Source: Heloderma charlesbogerti
Lineage: Eukaryota; Chordata; Lepidosauria; Squamata; Helodermatidae
Direction: 5' to 3'
Length of the DNA: 64,000 nt
NCBI GenBank assembly: GCA_026122225.1
Contig: JANEZZ010001954.1
Coordinates: 124,001-188,000, forward strand
Under the pieces are notes generated by a model, which worked only from the letters and a program-made list of their open reading frames with translations, was not told the DNA's origin and searched no databases. Shown piece after piece: positions 35,000-46,751 of this stretch; position 1 is the stretch's first letter, and every line of letters starts with the position of its first letter. The position numbers were made by a program, and so were the translations under genes.

Positions 35000-35464
35000 C
35001 CCTAAGCTGATTTTAATGTGATTTACTCTAAATACTAAAAATATTGCTAGAGTAAATCACATCGAAATCAGTTTGTATGGTCTGCATTTAATAATTTCCC
35101 TGTCCTGATTTGTGCTCTGTTTCTGTGTTTTTCTCAGCACTGATAATTATATCTCATAAAATAGGTACTACTCATGCAATGCAAAGTGATCTTATGCATG
35201 TCTACTCAGAAGAAGTCCCGCTGTATTCAGTGGAGGGTACTTCCAGGTGAGTGTGCACAGGATTGCAGCCTTAATGGCCATTTAGAAAAACATTTCACAA
35301 ATCTTTTTATCCTACAGTTGCCAACTCTTTTACAGGCAGGATTACCATGCATTTCATGGTTGCACGGCATGTGGAAATTAAGCTGTGAAGCTTTTTCCAT
35401 CACTGTGTGTCTGTGCTATGGAAAGCACAGGAGCCCTGTCAGATGAAAAGTTGACAGTTCTGGG

Positions 35465-35836
35465 CTTCTCCACATGAGGCTAAAATCCCAAACCCTTCAT
35501 GGGGCTTCTGCTTCCAGCCTTCTTTACATGTGGTTTTCTTCTGGGATTTTTCTTTCTGGGCAAGTTTTATATGTTGCATTATACAGCCACTAGATGGCAC
35601 TGTGGTATAGCTGCAATATAGCAGGATTCTGGAAATTTGTCAAGCTACAAAGCTTGACCAGAAATTTATCAAGCTTCAAAGCACAATTAAATCTGTCATC
35701 GCATTTTCCCCATTGAGAATAATGTCACTATAATGGCCAGAAAGCATGGGAGGAGACCTGGAGGTTGATGACATAATGTAAAGGACCAGCAAAAAAAGTG
35801 AATAACAAGCGTCCAATAAAAGCCTCATGTAGAAAT
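35465..35836. mobile_element. MITE with TCTACATGAGGCT ends, copy 1
   Basis: Left CTTCTCCACATGAGGCTAAAA and right AATAAAAGCCTCATGTAGAA are inverted repeats. The interior CATTATACAGCCACTAGATG and GGCACTGTGGTATAGC match the copy at 60339-60712. Confidence 0.7.
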
Positions 35837-37281
35837 GCCTCTTCACTTCCAGCTTTTTCAGTTATTTTAATTTTTTAATTTTTTAAAAAAAATCTTGCTG
35901 GGTACCTCTTAACTGGTTTAGTATATTCACAAAGGAGACTTGAGTGGTTTTTAGATGAATATTTCTCATTGCTGTCTATTTTGAAATGCCACAGAAACTG
36001 GTTTGCCAGCTAGGCAGGGAAAAAAAAAACTTGGTCTGGCCCATTCTACCTCCTGTGCCTTCTGCAGAACTCTGTGATGCTTTTCATGGTCTGGAGCTTA
36101 ATATTATCACCTGCTAAATGCTGCAGATCAAACTGCTGTTAAAGGGACAGCTGTAGCAGCCACCTCCAATTTTGCACAGGGATAGCTCCCGTCTGGCTAT
36201 GTGTGACTAAAGAAAAATGTAACATCACAAATATTGGATCCAAAGTGCCCCTGTACAAATGGAAGCTTGTCATTCTGAGGGACATCAGAGTGCCACTCAC
36301 ATGAAACACTGAAAGGAGACTTCTTTTCAGGGGTTTTTAGATTGTGTTTCATGTGAGGGGCAGCAGTGGGATTGAGGCGTGAAAGCCTAAGTATGTATGT
36401 GGAATATTGCACACTATTCTTTGGATGCAAGTAAATAATGTTTAACCTTCCACATTAGAAGACAGATAGCAGTGAGGGAGGGAGTGTAATTGAACCCCCA
36501 ATGATGGAACGTCTTTGCCAGAGGCAGAACCATTGGGCTGAAGCAGTTTTAAGACTACAGATCTTATGATGCAATGTGACCTGAATACAAAAGGAAATCT
36601 CCATTTGACTATATCTGGAGTTTACATTCTACTGGAAAAGATGAAAGTGGTGAATGACAGGAGTGGAGTGGAATGAATTTAAAATCAGGCAGAGATTTCC
36701 CCATGAAAATCCATTCCCTAAAACAATGAAAATGAAATTGGAGACAGATTTTATTGGAGGGCACTGACTCATCTTCTCATAAGCACACAAGCAGTTATTT
36801 ACTGAACTGAACAGAAAACCCAGGATCAAGACTGCTTACACTGCCCCCCCCCCGAGGCAATGCATCACCAAAAAAAGAGGACAAAAGAGGATACAGATTT
36901 TCATAAATGTCCTTATCCTAACTTATATGTATAGATGCACATAAGACAAGCAACAGCTCAGCTTTCAAGACAAGACGTTGAGTCAGGCCATGTAGTTCTA
37001 TCCCAGGGTAAGCCAAACAAAGATTTGGAAGGGAACTAGGTAAGAAATAGCATCATGTAAAGAACTTCACTATGTGAGATGGTACACTGCACCCTCCCTA
37101 TGGGACCCTCTTTCTGGATTTATCTGGTTGCCAAAGGCTTCCAAAGGTGAAAAGGGGATTGACACTCCACCTCTTTATCCTTGTCTTTAGGCCTAGAGAA
37201 AGAATATATTTCTCTTTCATGGGCAGCTCTCCTGGTGGCACCCTACCTTTTTACTCATGAGTATGCCCTTTCTCACAAGGA

Positions 37282-37620
37282 GGCCTTTGCTCCTAGTGGT
37301 TAAGACACTGAACTGCAGACTGGAAGGTCAGCAGGACAGCAGTTCGAGATCCGAGTGCTGCGTGACGGAGTGAGCTCCCGTCTTCAGTCCCAGCTTCTGC
37401 CAACCTAGCAGTTTGAAAGCAAGAAATTGCAAGTAGATAAATAGGTACCGCCTCGGCGGGAAAGGTAACAGCATTCCATGCGCCTCGGTGTTCAGTCGTG
37501 CCGGCCACATGACCATGGAAGCGTCTTCGGACCGCGCTGGCTCTTCGGTTTAGAAACGGGGATGAGCACCGCACCCTAGAGTCGGACACAACTGGATGGG
37601 GACACGTTTACCTTTTTTTT
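37282..37620 (+). mobile_element. Sauria SINE with BovB-type tail
   Basis: A tRNA-like head (GTGGTTAAGACACTGAACTG; B box AGTTCGAGATCC) is followed by the conserved Sauria body GTGACGGAGTGAGCTCCCGT, CCAGCTTCTGCCAACCTAGC and GGCCACATGACCATGGAAGC. The 3' end, TAGAGTCGGACACAACTGGA, resembles the tail of the BovB copies here. Sauria SINEs are known only from squamates, so this is the strongest clue to the organism. Confidence 0.93.
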
Positions 37621-37974
37621 TTAGTCTATATTCACTACTCCTGGTTAGGAGACTTCTTGGCCAATGAGAGAGGCCATGCTTTTTTCCCTTCAGGGTCCGC
37701 TCAGCTACTCGAAAGACAGCTGCCTGCTGTCTCCATGGTTAGGCTACTGTTCCCTCTACAGTTTGGCTACATTGCATCCTCTCCTTTATCCTGTTCCCTT
37801 GGCATGGACCACATTCCTGTGTCCCATGGCTCAGTGCAGTGGGGATGCATGCCTTGATCATAGAGACTGTGCTCTGTCTGCTTTGTCACACAACCTGTCT
37901 TTATCCCCAAAGAGGTAGTAAGTTAAAACAGTGAGGGATGATTTGCACATGTCTGTCAAATGTCCATGTCCACA

Positions 37975-38412
37975 TGTGGATGTGTCCAATATATTTGGCA
38001 GGCAGAGCGTTTGGTAAAGCTCTTCCAAAGCAGCATGACCTTGAGTTCAGCCAAAATAAAAGCCATCATTTTATTTTGCTGGCCAGTCATTCCATCTGCC
38101 CTGGGGAACTTTGAGACACACGCCTCCTCTTGCAAGCTGCAGTTTCAGTAAATGGGCAAAAATTTCCTCTTATGCAATGAAATGTTACACAATTTGCTTA
38201 GTGCACTTTCCAGCAATAATTTTAGTTTTCCCAAATAATGAAAAAGAGCAAGATTTCGACACTTTGGTGGGCTGCCTCATGAAATTATTATTTCAGGGTC
38301 CAACTTTCCAAGTGTTTCTGGGTCTAAGTGTGGAGTTATCCAAACTCAGCAGGCAGAGTGTTTGGCACATCTTTTCCAAAATGACATGACCTTGAGTTGA
38401 GCCAGTGTAAGG
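37975..38412. repeat. Direct repeat about 355 bp apart
   Basis: GGCAGGCAGAGCGTTTGG...AGCATGACCTTGAGTTCAGCC (about 37998-38055) recurs, diverged, as AGCAGGCAGAGTGTTTGGC...GACATGACCTTGAGTTGAGCC (about 38349-38403). It is either an old tandem duplication or two copies of one repeat. Confidence 0.6.
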
Positions 38413-40119
38413 GCCTGCTGGAATTACAGCAGACCCTTTTGCACAGAATGTTGCAGTAAGCAAAAATGGACTAGATTTTAAAGGGTTCCAGCTTCTTGAG
38501 ACAGTATGGGAGAAAGACAGTCTTCCATGATGTTTCAGTACATATGCTCTTAACATTTTCTTGAGGGAAATTGGTACATCGAGGATGGAAACAGGATGGA
38601 GACTGATAGGGAGAAAGTGATAATGGGAGCAATCTGTGCCTCTTCCCCCTGCAACCTGCCTCCTTCTGCCTACCATCTGGTCAAAGAAAAGCTGCAGATG
38701 CTGGAGGAGGAGCTGAAACATTGGGGGGGGGGATGCCACTTTAGCCATATTTAGGTGTTATATATAGTATACCATAAGTTGAACAAGTGAGGGGGTCCAT
38801 CCTGAGGAGCTCTGCCCTACTGTGTGCGCATCAAATAGCCCTCCCCCCTGGTGTCCGTGCACAGTGCACACATGAGCAGAGAGGTGGTACAAAAAAGCTT
38901 CCATGCAACCTGGAACCCCAATTGTGCAGGCCCCCTCCCTGCAGACATTTGCGCTGTATGAACAGACACCAGGAAGGGCTTGATGTGCATGATGTCAGAG
39001 GTGGAACTATTTGGCACAGCCCCACTCGCACATTCCCACATGTTTGGCTTAGTGGTAAATACAATGCCTGAATAGGGTTCTTTATCTGCACATTTCTGGG
39101 CTGGTTGCACGTGGTGCTTGGAATGTGGAAGCCTTGTGCAAGTTCCATCATTGCCAGTGCCACATGGCATGCAAGCTGAGTGTTGCATCCCAGCATCCTC
39201 TGTGATGACATAAGGGATGCTGGGACATAAACCTTTTCCTAGCTGTCTAGTGTGCGGAATTTAGAGGAAAAGTTATGTATCCATGCCATATTAATTTACT
39301 CAATACAAGTACAAGAAAGTATATAGTATTGGAAGGTGTGTGTATAGTCTGGAGCTCAGAGGGTAGGGCAGCTCTGAACGTCAATTAAACCAGAGTTGGG
39401 ATAAGCCTATGCTAGATGAAACATTCCTGTCGTGAACACAAATGTGTTTAATCTCGACATTTTTAGCCTATAAATTCACTGCTAGCCCTTGTGAAGAACA
39501 ACAACAAGTTTTCTTGGCCAATGACAGCAGTTGAAGAGTGCTATTAACTAGTGAGCTGAGGGGCCACTGTGTCTGCCCCCAAGTATATATGTAGCCTATA
39601 GAATTCTGCAGTTGCACCCTCCAGGTATCTGTCTGTGTTCTCCGTCCCCTTTAAAAAGGGCTTGGAGACTTATTTTTATTCTCCACATGTTTTTGGAAGA
39701 TTTCCCATTGGTTTTTACACCTTGGAATATCATTGTTTCACTTCCTGTTTTACATTTTGTAATGAATTAATTGATCATTAATCATTTTTAATGATTTAAT
39801 TGAATTTTAACACATTATTATATGTAACATCTCATTGGTACACCCTGGTAATTTTAGAGTCTAAAATTCAGACACTGGACTTAATGATCTGGGGGGGGGC
39901 ACTTAGATGGCCATGTGTATTCTTTCAGCTGTGAAGTACACAACTAACTTTTTGTCTCCCCCTCCCCACTTCCACTCCTTGCTTTACAACTGCATCTACA
40001 TTCATGATATGTTAGAAAAACAAACAAACAAACAAACATTGTTTTGCCAGCTCTAATTTAACAACACCCCCCCCCCCCCGCAACTGAGTATGTGCAGTTT
40101 CACATTTTAAATTCACTTG

Positions 40120-40498
40120 GGGCACAATCCTATCCAGATAGGCAGCCGCCTCTGAACTCGGAGGCGACCGCCTATCCCTGCTCTGCATTTTCGGCTAGAC
40201 AGCCAATGCAGCTGTCTAGCCACAGGAGGACGGAGCGGCTGCTGTATGACACATTGGATGTGTCGTACAGGCATTTCTGCCCTCCCCACCCTGGAATGCC
40301 CCCAGTCACACCCCTTTTCAGCTGCTCCACTCTCCTCTTGCGAGTGCAGAGGACGGGGCTGCTCTGCGCTACCTCGGAGGCAGCGCAGAAGTGGGGGGAG
40401 GTCGGTTCTCCAGGAACTGACCTCGGAGCGCAGGCTCTGAGGTTGGTTCCAGGATAACATGATATCCTATGGCTGTCTAGTGGCCATAGGATTGCTCC
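40120..40498. mobile_element. GC-rich MITE with GGCACAATCCTAT ends
   Basis: The left end GGGGCACAATCCTATCC and right end GGCCATAGGATTGCTCCC are inverted repeats. CGGCTAGACAGCCAATGCAG / CTGTCTAGCC forms an inner hairpin. No coding content. Confidence 0.55.
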
Positions 40499-40844
40499 CT
40501 TAAATCATAGTACCATCATGACTACAGGATTAAAATGTAGTTTACTTCTGCAAACCCTGATGCTAAATATATTTCTTTGGGAATAAGGACAATTTTGTTG
40601 TAGAAAAGGATAATACATTTTCAAAGTAAAAATAATAAAATGAGCATCAGAAACCATTTACATGTCCAGCCCCAGCCCCTGAGTATAACAGGTTTCTAAA
40701 AATAAGAAAGGATGCTACAGTGAGCACCATCAGCCCCGGTAGGTCCTGGCATCCCCATAGAGGCTCAAGTACTGATGCTGGGCATGTTTGCTACTGCCCC
40801 CACTTGGGGGCCAGGCTATGCTGGCCCCAAAGTCCAGTTCTAGG

Positions 40845-41678
40845 TAGGGATGTCAGAGAATTTCTCCACGAATCTCGTGGAGGCCGAATGCCAGCGCATT
40901 CGGCCCCCCGAAATTGGTGGAGAAATTCTCTGACATCCCCCCGCCCCCCACTGGGACGGGACTTACCTTGTGTGAATGTCCCTGGCGGCGGCAGCGGCGG
41001 CACGGCGGTGGTGCGGCGGCAGTGCAGCGGCGGCGGTGGCTGGTCTTCCAACCGGCTGCCACCGCCACCATTTCCAAGTTAAAAAAACAAACAAAAAACG
41101 TGATAGGCTACGTAAAGATTTACGTAGCCTATCACGGCTAGATTTTTAAAAAACACCGTGATATGCTACGTAAATGTTTACGTAGCCTATCACGGCTGAG
41201 TGGAAAAAAACAAACGGCGCGTACGCAAATGGCGGCGCCCATGGGCACGTGATATTTTGTTTTTATTTTGCTATTTGCGTTCCCCTTATTTTCGCCATAG
41301 TCTACGTAAATGTTTACGTAGACTACATGTGCCAAAATAAGGAACGCAAATGGCGGTGCCCATGGGCGCCGCCATTTGCGTACGCGCGGGGTTTTTTTCC
41401 CCCCCGCTCAGCCGTGATAGGCTATGTAAACATTTACGTAGCCTATCACGGCTGACTGCAGGGACGCAAACGGCAGCGGCTACGGCCGCTGCCATTTGCA
41501 GTCCCAGCAGGACAAGATTTGCGGCAGGAGGGACGGGGCGCCTCCCCCCCGGCCAGAATTTAAGGGGGAGGGACGGGGCGCCTCCCCCCGGCCAGAATTT
41601 CGGGGGGGAGGGATGGGGCGCCTCTCCCCCCCACAAATCAACGTTTGGGTTCAGGTAAGTGACTTTCGTACATCCCTA
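40845..41678 (+). mobile_element. hAT-like palindromic MITE, copy 7 (longest)
   Basis: Starts TAGGGATGTCAGAGAATTTC and ends TTTCGTACATCCCTA. Four TACGTA-centred palindromes (about 41099-41137, 41157-41194, 41294-41331, 41411-41452) alternate with GCAAATGGCGGCGCC palindromes. The right arm has three tandem repeats of a GGGGAGGGACGGGGCGCCTC unit (about 41527-41636). Outward donors: CAAGGTAAGTCC on the - strand (GT at 40965-40966) and TTCAGGTAAGTGAC on the + strand (GT at 41655-41656). The flanks GTTCTAGG and GCTAGG suggest a decayed 8-bp duplication. Confidence 0.9.
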
Positions 41679-42770
41679 GCTAGGTACACTGCTGCATGTC
41701 CTGAATGTAGCATATCTATGAAATCAGCATTTATCAATATAATTAACTTATTCTTTACCCTGATGACATTTAGGCTGCAATTCTATAGCCAGTTTCTTAG
41801 GAGTAATCCCACTGAACCCAGAAGGACTAATATTTGAGTAGAGATGTATAAGATTGCACTGTTACTCATCTTTCTACCATCCCTTTCTATATGCAGAGGT
41901 ACTGGAAGTCTTCTTTCTTTTGAGCCAGGACTTAGCCTGGCCTGTCATCTTTTAGTGTTTGTTAAATTGGGACTGAAGTCTCTTTAAGCCATTTGTGCAC
42001 AAAACGTAAGGGAATGCCCAGCTTGTTTTGCTTCTTGAATTACTCACACAAGCTGAGAGCTGGATTTTGCTCTACTTGACTTCCCACCCAGTAACCTTTC
42101 ACCCACTAAAGCGGTTTGCCCTGTGTGAGGCTTTGGAGAGCGGATTCTAGGCCGGAGCTGTTTTTTGAGATTCAGATGAAGGCCGTATTGTTTGCCTGGA
42201 TGAAACATCCCACAGGAGAAGGCTGACCAAGCAATACTGAAAAGTTGGGGATTTGTCATGAGCCTTTTGATGCATGGCAAATATCTTTACACTCAACACT
42301 TGGGCTGAGGTAAAGTGCTGAATCAACTGAAGGTGCTCACTTGATCTTATGAAGAAATGACAAGATATAAACAAGCCAGAACGTACCATTCTCTCCTGTG
42401 TGTTTGGTCCTATTAGTAGTGGATCTGTAGCTGGGGAAATACCAGCAGGCCCTGTTTGAAACTTGAGGAAGGAATTCCATTTTCAGCGCCACTTTGTAGA
42501 TTTGTTAATGTTGTGGGGGAAAGGGGGCACATTTGTTTGGAGTTGGAAATGGAAGGCTTGTCTTGCCACAATTTGATCCTGTATTGCATATGCTGCTGTG
42601 TACATTGCACGTTTGCTACGTGCTGTACGCTGTGGCACTGGCTACTGGCCATCTCTTTCAACCCTTTTGATCACACGCCTTGGGTGATTGTAGTGTTTGC
42701 TGGATTTCTGCCATAAGGTGGGCTAGAATATCTTGGCTGATAAGTAACCCAGTCTCAAGCCCAAGCATGT

Positions 42771-43000
42771 CCCATGAAGAAGGACATAATGTCTAACTGG
42801 TATAGTGCTAATGCTAAGATCTACTTAACTCTGCCCTCCTCTCCCCTGAGGCTTGAGTTGCAGTAATCTAATCTTGAAGCCATTTAACATCCCAAGAAGA
42901 AGGACACAATATCTAACTGGTATAGATCAAACACGAAGGTCTGCTTCATTTGGTTCAGTTCTCTTGAAACCTGAGTGGCCGCAAATACAGGTTTGCCTGA
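42771..43000. repeat. Diverged tandem duplication, period about 121 bp
   Basis: GAAGAAGGACATAATGTCTA...CTGGTATAG at 42776 recurs as GAAGAAGGACACAATATCTA...CTGGTATAG at 42897, with matching AGATCTACTT / AGGTCTGCTT downstream. Confidence 0.65.
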
Positions 43001-43680
43001 AGGATACAAACAGTTGGAATAACTTTGTACAGGGCTAATTATTATTTTATTTTTAGCCTATATATGCAGGTTTCTGTATGTGGTCTTCAACCTTTTGTCT
43101 CTAAAGTCTGGCAAAATCCTGTCTTTTATGACAATGACCATGAGGCTGGGGAGCGGCTATAGCACAAGAGTAAAATCCATGCTTCGCTTGCATAAGTGTC
43201 CAGGTTTCTGGCATTTCCACTTAAAATGGACATCAGGTACCAGGGCTGGAAAAACACTCTGCCCCAGCCTTCGTGGAGCCTTCGCCAACCACAGCAGACA
43301 GCCTTAGGCAGATGGTTGACCCACGGTTGACTCAACCTAAGGCAGCCTCATATGTTCATAGATAGGAAGTTAGGAATGTCATCTGTAAGTGACAAGACCT
43401 GGTTGGCTCCTTTTCAGTGCATCTTTAGTCAATTTTGGCAAAGTTTAGGAGCTAATCCTATACAGTATCCTGCTCTAGAAACTGGCCAATCCATACCTCC
43501 CCCTGTCGCTAAAGGTTCTTCCAGATGGACAATAGTGCTACCAATCAATCAAGACATTGTGCAGCTATTTTTAAAATTAATTTTTTATTGTGGAATTTCA
43601 ACAACAAAAACAAAAGATGAAAAGAAAAAATGTAGCTACATACATTTGAATATATCAATTTCAATGCATGCCTATGAAAT

Positions 43681-43762
43681 GTGTGTGTGTATGTATGTAG
43701 CTATGTATACGTATGAGTGTGTGTGTGTGTGTGTGCGTGCGTGTGTATATATATATGTATCG
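43681..43762. repeat. Compound TG/TATG microsatellite
   Basis: Alternating purine-pyrimidine runs of GTGTGTGTATGTATGTAG and GTGTGTGTGTGTGCGTGCG, then TATATATATATGTAT. Confidence 0.85.
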
Positions 43763-43844
43763 GGGGGGGTGTACCATGGCTTAGTTATTGTTTTGAACCT
43801 TGGCAGCTCCTGTAGAGTAGGGAGTAGCAGCAGTGGGTGGAGCT

Positions 43845-44218
43845 TAGGGGTGTACGAAACTCACTTACCTTTTCACGGAATCTTTCGCGGTGGGGGGGAG
43901 GCGCTCCGTCTCTCCCCCCAGAATCCTCGATGGGGGGGGGGGAGGCGATCCGCTCCTCCCCCCCGGAATCCTCGACGGCCAGCTCCGCTCCACAGCCAGG
44001 AGACCAGCCGCCGGAGCCACTGGAACTGCCGCCGCCGCATCCGCCGCATTTGCCCCAGGTAAGTGCTGTCCCAAGGGGATTCCACGGGGGGGCAGGGGGC
44101 TGTTCCGCCACGGATTCCGGGGATGGCAGAGAATTCCGGGGATGGCAGAGAATTCCGCCACGGATTCCAGTGAGGCTGGCCTCACTGGAATCCGTGGCAG
44201 AATTCTCTGCCATCCCTA
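43845..44218 (-). mobile_element. hAT-like palindromic MITE, copy 8 (short, without central palindromes)
   Basis: Begins TAGGGGTGTACGAAACTC and ends TTCTCTGCCATCCCTA, inside a perfect 8-bp duplication GTGGAGCT (43837-43844 and 44219-44226). It keeps both terminal arms, the C-rich repeats and both outward donors (AAAAGGTAAGTGAG on the - strand, GT at 43867-43868; CCCAGGTAAGTGC on the + strand, GT at 44059-44060). It has no TACGTA palindromes, so those modules are not needed for mobility. Confidence 0.9.
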
Positions 44219-44285
44219 GTGGAGCTTCTGCTAAGTTCTGTGTGTGAAAAATAAAGGACAGTTGGTTTTGAGGCCTGCTGAGTCT

Positions 44286-45182
44286 TAGGGTTCCTTCACA
44301 CTGAGCTTTTATCCTGAGATTGTCAGGGCTGGCTCCAGGTGGAATGAATATTAAAGGCTTATTTTTAGCAAAGGTGCTACCCCGTTTCTCTCCCTCTCCC
44401 CCAGTGCCCCTTGTCTGGCCACAGCCCCCATCTTCTTTATATAACATAGGGGTGTAGAACCTCTTGAGATATGATAGTACTGTTCAAGTACTTGAAAGGT
44501 TGTCACAGAGAGGAAGGCCAGCATCCCTTCTCGATCATCCCAGAGTGCAAGACATGGAATAATGGGCTCAAGTTGCGGGGAGCCAGATTGCGGCTGAACA
44601 GCACAAAAAACTTCCTGACTGTTAGAGCAATACAACAATGGAACCAATTACGTGGGGAGGTGCTGGGCTCTCCCACACTGGAGGCGTTCAAGATGAGGCT
44701 GGACAGCCATCTGTCAGGGATGCTCTGACTTGGATTCCTGCATTGAGCACGGGGTTGGACTCGATGGTCTTATTGGCCTCTTCCGACCCTACTATTCTAT
44801 GATTCTATGATTGAGATTGCTCCTTCACAGACGTTTGCGGGCTCTTTACATGATGCCCGCCGTCACCCTGCCGTGACCCTCCAGGGCGTCTCCTGCACTA
44901 TGGCCTTTGTTCCATTTTTAAATAGATTGCAGATAATGAGCTATCAAATTACCCCATTGTGTTTTGCTTCAGTTTCCTCTGTGAAAAGAGTAGAAGCGGC
45001 AAGAAGAGGAGCAAGAGCAGTGAAAGATAATGGAAGACTCAGATAAGGGGAGAAGGAGGGGGAACGCGGTGGGGGAGAAGGAAGTACGTGAAAAAGGGAG
45101 TTGTTGTGATCCTGCATTTAAAATGAGAGTAGAAAGCCCTGTTTTAAATGCAGGATTTTAGGCTGGTGTAGAGGTTCCCTTA
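44286..45182 (+). mobile_element. MITE ('CTTCACAC-GAGCTTTTATCC' family) interrupted by a CR1 tail
   Basis: The left end TTCCTTCACACTGAGCTTTT stops at 44321 and resumes at about 44812 (GAGATTGCTCCTTCACAGAC). The right end reads TGGTGTAGAGGTTCCC. The uninterrupted reverse copy at 61302-61686 shows the same sequence across the break (GCTTTTATCC...GATTGAGATTGCTCC), so 44322-44811 is an insertion. An inner hairpin (CCTGCATTTAAAATG...TTTAAATGCAGG) lies at 45110-45160. Confidence 0.7.
44455..44811 (+). mobile_element. CR1 LINE 3' end
   Basis: Contains the classic CR1 end: AACTTCCTGACTGTTAGAGC, GGTGCTGGGCTCTCCCACAC, GGACAGCCATCTGTCAGGGA, GGTTGGACTCGATGGTCTT and the terminal ATTCTATGATTCTATGAT repeats. 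It is 5' truncated, as usual for CR1. Confidence 0.9.
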
Positions 45183-45383
45183 CAGTCATGCCCTCTACCT
45201 ATACAACTTGTGGCAATGAAGGTGGGATTCTGAGAGCTATACAGGCAGCAAGGACTGTGAATCCATTTACACAGCTAACTGGTAAATTAGCTGTGACCCA
45301 CAGCTAGACCCACTGAAGAACTTGAGCGACTCCTGTGTTGTTGTTGTTGTTGTTGTTTGTTTTAAAAAAGAATTACAATCAAA

Positions 45384-46244
45384 ATGGCTGCTTTTGGACA
45401 TATTCAACAGTTTGATGTTAGTCAACCTGCTTCGTGGGATTTTTATGCAGAATGGCTTTCATTCTATCTTAAAGCAAATAAGATAGATAATGCTGAACAA
45501 AAGCAAGCTGTGCTCTTAACTGTTTGTGGGCCACAGACATTTGCCATAATAAAATAACTCACTGCTCCTGCCTAACCCAAAACTAAGACATTTGATGAAC
45601 TTTTAGGATTACTGAAGATACATTTCTCACCAAATCCTTCAGTTATTGTGCAGAGATTTAAATTTCACAAATAAATGCAGCAACCTGGAGAGGGCATTGT
45701 CACTTATATTGCAGAACTACTACATCATCTTTCTCAACACTGCAACCTTGGGGATTTTCTAGAGGATTTTTTGAGGGATCACCTTGTCTGTGCAGTTTAT
45801 GATGAAGCACTAGAATGATCCAAACTGTCCGAACCAAACTTGACATTTGCAATGGGTCAAGAAAAGGCATTAACCAGTGAGACTGCATCACTATATGTCA
45901 CAGAACTCAAGAGAGATGCAGAGGATGTAAATGCCTTCTGGAGCAAGCAGGCTGAGAATTCTGGGCAGCAAGGTCAACAGAACACAAGAAATGCACCCTC
46001 CATAAAATATGCAGATAGGCCCTGGCCTATTCGTGGTCTGGCTGTGGAGGACCATATCAGTGCTCTCTATGCAGATTCAAGGATTCTGAGTGCAGGTTTT
46101 GCAAGAAGAAGGGTCACCTTGAGTGAGTCTGCCGTTCAAAATCTGTCAGCACAAGGTCAAGGAACTATAACAAAGAGTCACTCCACCTAGCATCTCATGG
46201 GGTTGTTTATCCCCAGGGTGATGAAACTCAACAGCTTTATCACA
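45384..46244 (+). pseudogene. Ty3/gypsy gag, several stops and a frameshift
   Basis: A gag-like reading starts at ATG 45384. It shows features typical of metazoan Ty3/gypsy gag proteins, such as a VCGPQTF word and, further on, RFKFHK and a PGEGIVTYIAELL-type segment. At least four in-frame stops are visible (near 45555, 45573, 45672 and 45816). A zinc-knuckle pattern (C-x2-C-x4-H-x4-C) is found near 46100 only in another frame and is itself followed by a stop, so a frameshift separates it. It is a dead copy; no long terminal repeat was identified on this side. Confidence 0.75.
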
Positions 46245-46252
46245 TTCAGAAG

Positions 46253-46743
46253 TAGGGGTGTCAGAGAATTCTGCCATGGACTCCAGTGAGGCCGGATTCC
46301 TTAGAATCCGGCCCCCAGAATCCGTGGCGGAACGGCCTCCTCCCCGCCACCTCATGGAATCCCCCGGGACGGAGCTTACCTGGCTGCGGATTCGGCGGTG
46401 GCTCTGGTGGCAGGTCCAGCTGGTCTCCTGGCCACTGCCGGGTTGCTGCGGCCGCAAATGGCGGCCGTCGTAGCGGCCGCCATTTCTGTGGCTTCCTTTT
46501 GCGCTGATAGGCTACGTAAATACTTACGTAGCCTATCACAGCTTGACAGCCATGCAAATGGCGGCTGGCGTAGCGGCTGCCATTTGCAGCTGCAGCAGCC
46601 TGGCCACAGCCGGAATTCTGGCTGCGGCCAGCCCCAGCCAGCGGCTCCGCAGAGTCGCTGCGGTGCGGAGCCGGCCTGGGAGCATTCCGGGGGGGGGACA
46701 GATGCCCCGGAATGGACGGGTGTGTACATTTCGTATATCCCTA
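46253..46743 (+). mobile_element. hAT-like palindromic MITE, copy 9 (inside gypsy)
   Basis: Begins TAGGGGTGTCAGAGAATTCT and ends TTTCGTATATCCCTA, flanked by a perfect 8-bp duplication TTCAGAAG (46245-46252 and 46744-46751). It has one TACGTA palindrome (about 46503-46541) and a GCAAATGGCGGCC palindrome pair. The left donor on the - strand is intact (CCAGGTAAGCTC, GT at 46378-46379). The right donor has decayed to ACGGGTGTGT. Confidence 0.92.
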
Positions 46744-46751
46744 TTCAGAAG

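Noticed and set aside
40120..40498. CpG-island-like promoter
   Set aside because: The GC-rich block has inverted terminal repeats and is better explained as a MITE.
46398..46743. Open frame continuing leftward from the gypsy protease as an apparent fusion protein
   Set aside because: The first 110 or so codons are hAT-like MITE sequence with perfect 8-bp duplications; the frame is open by chance.
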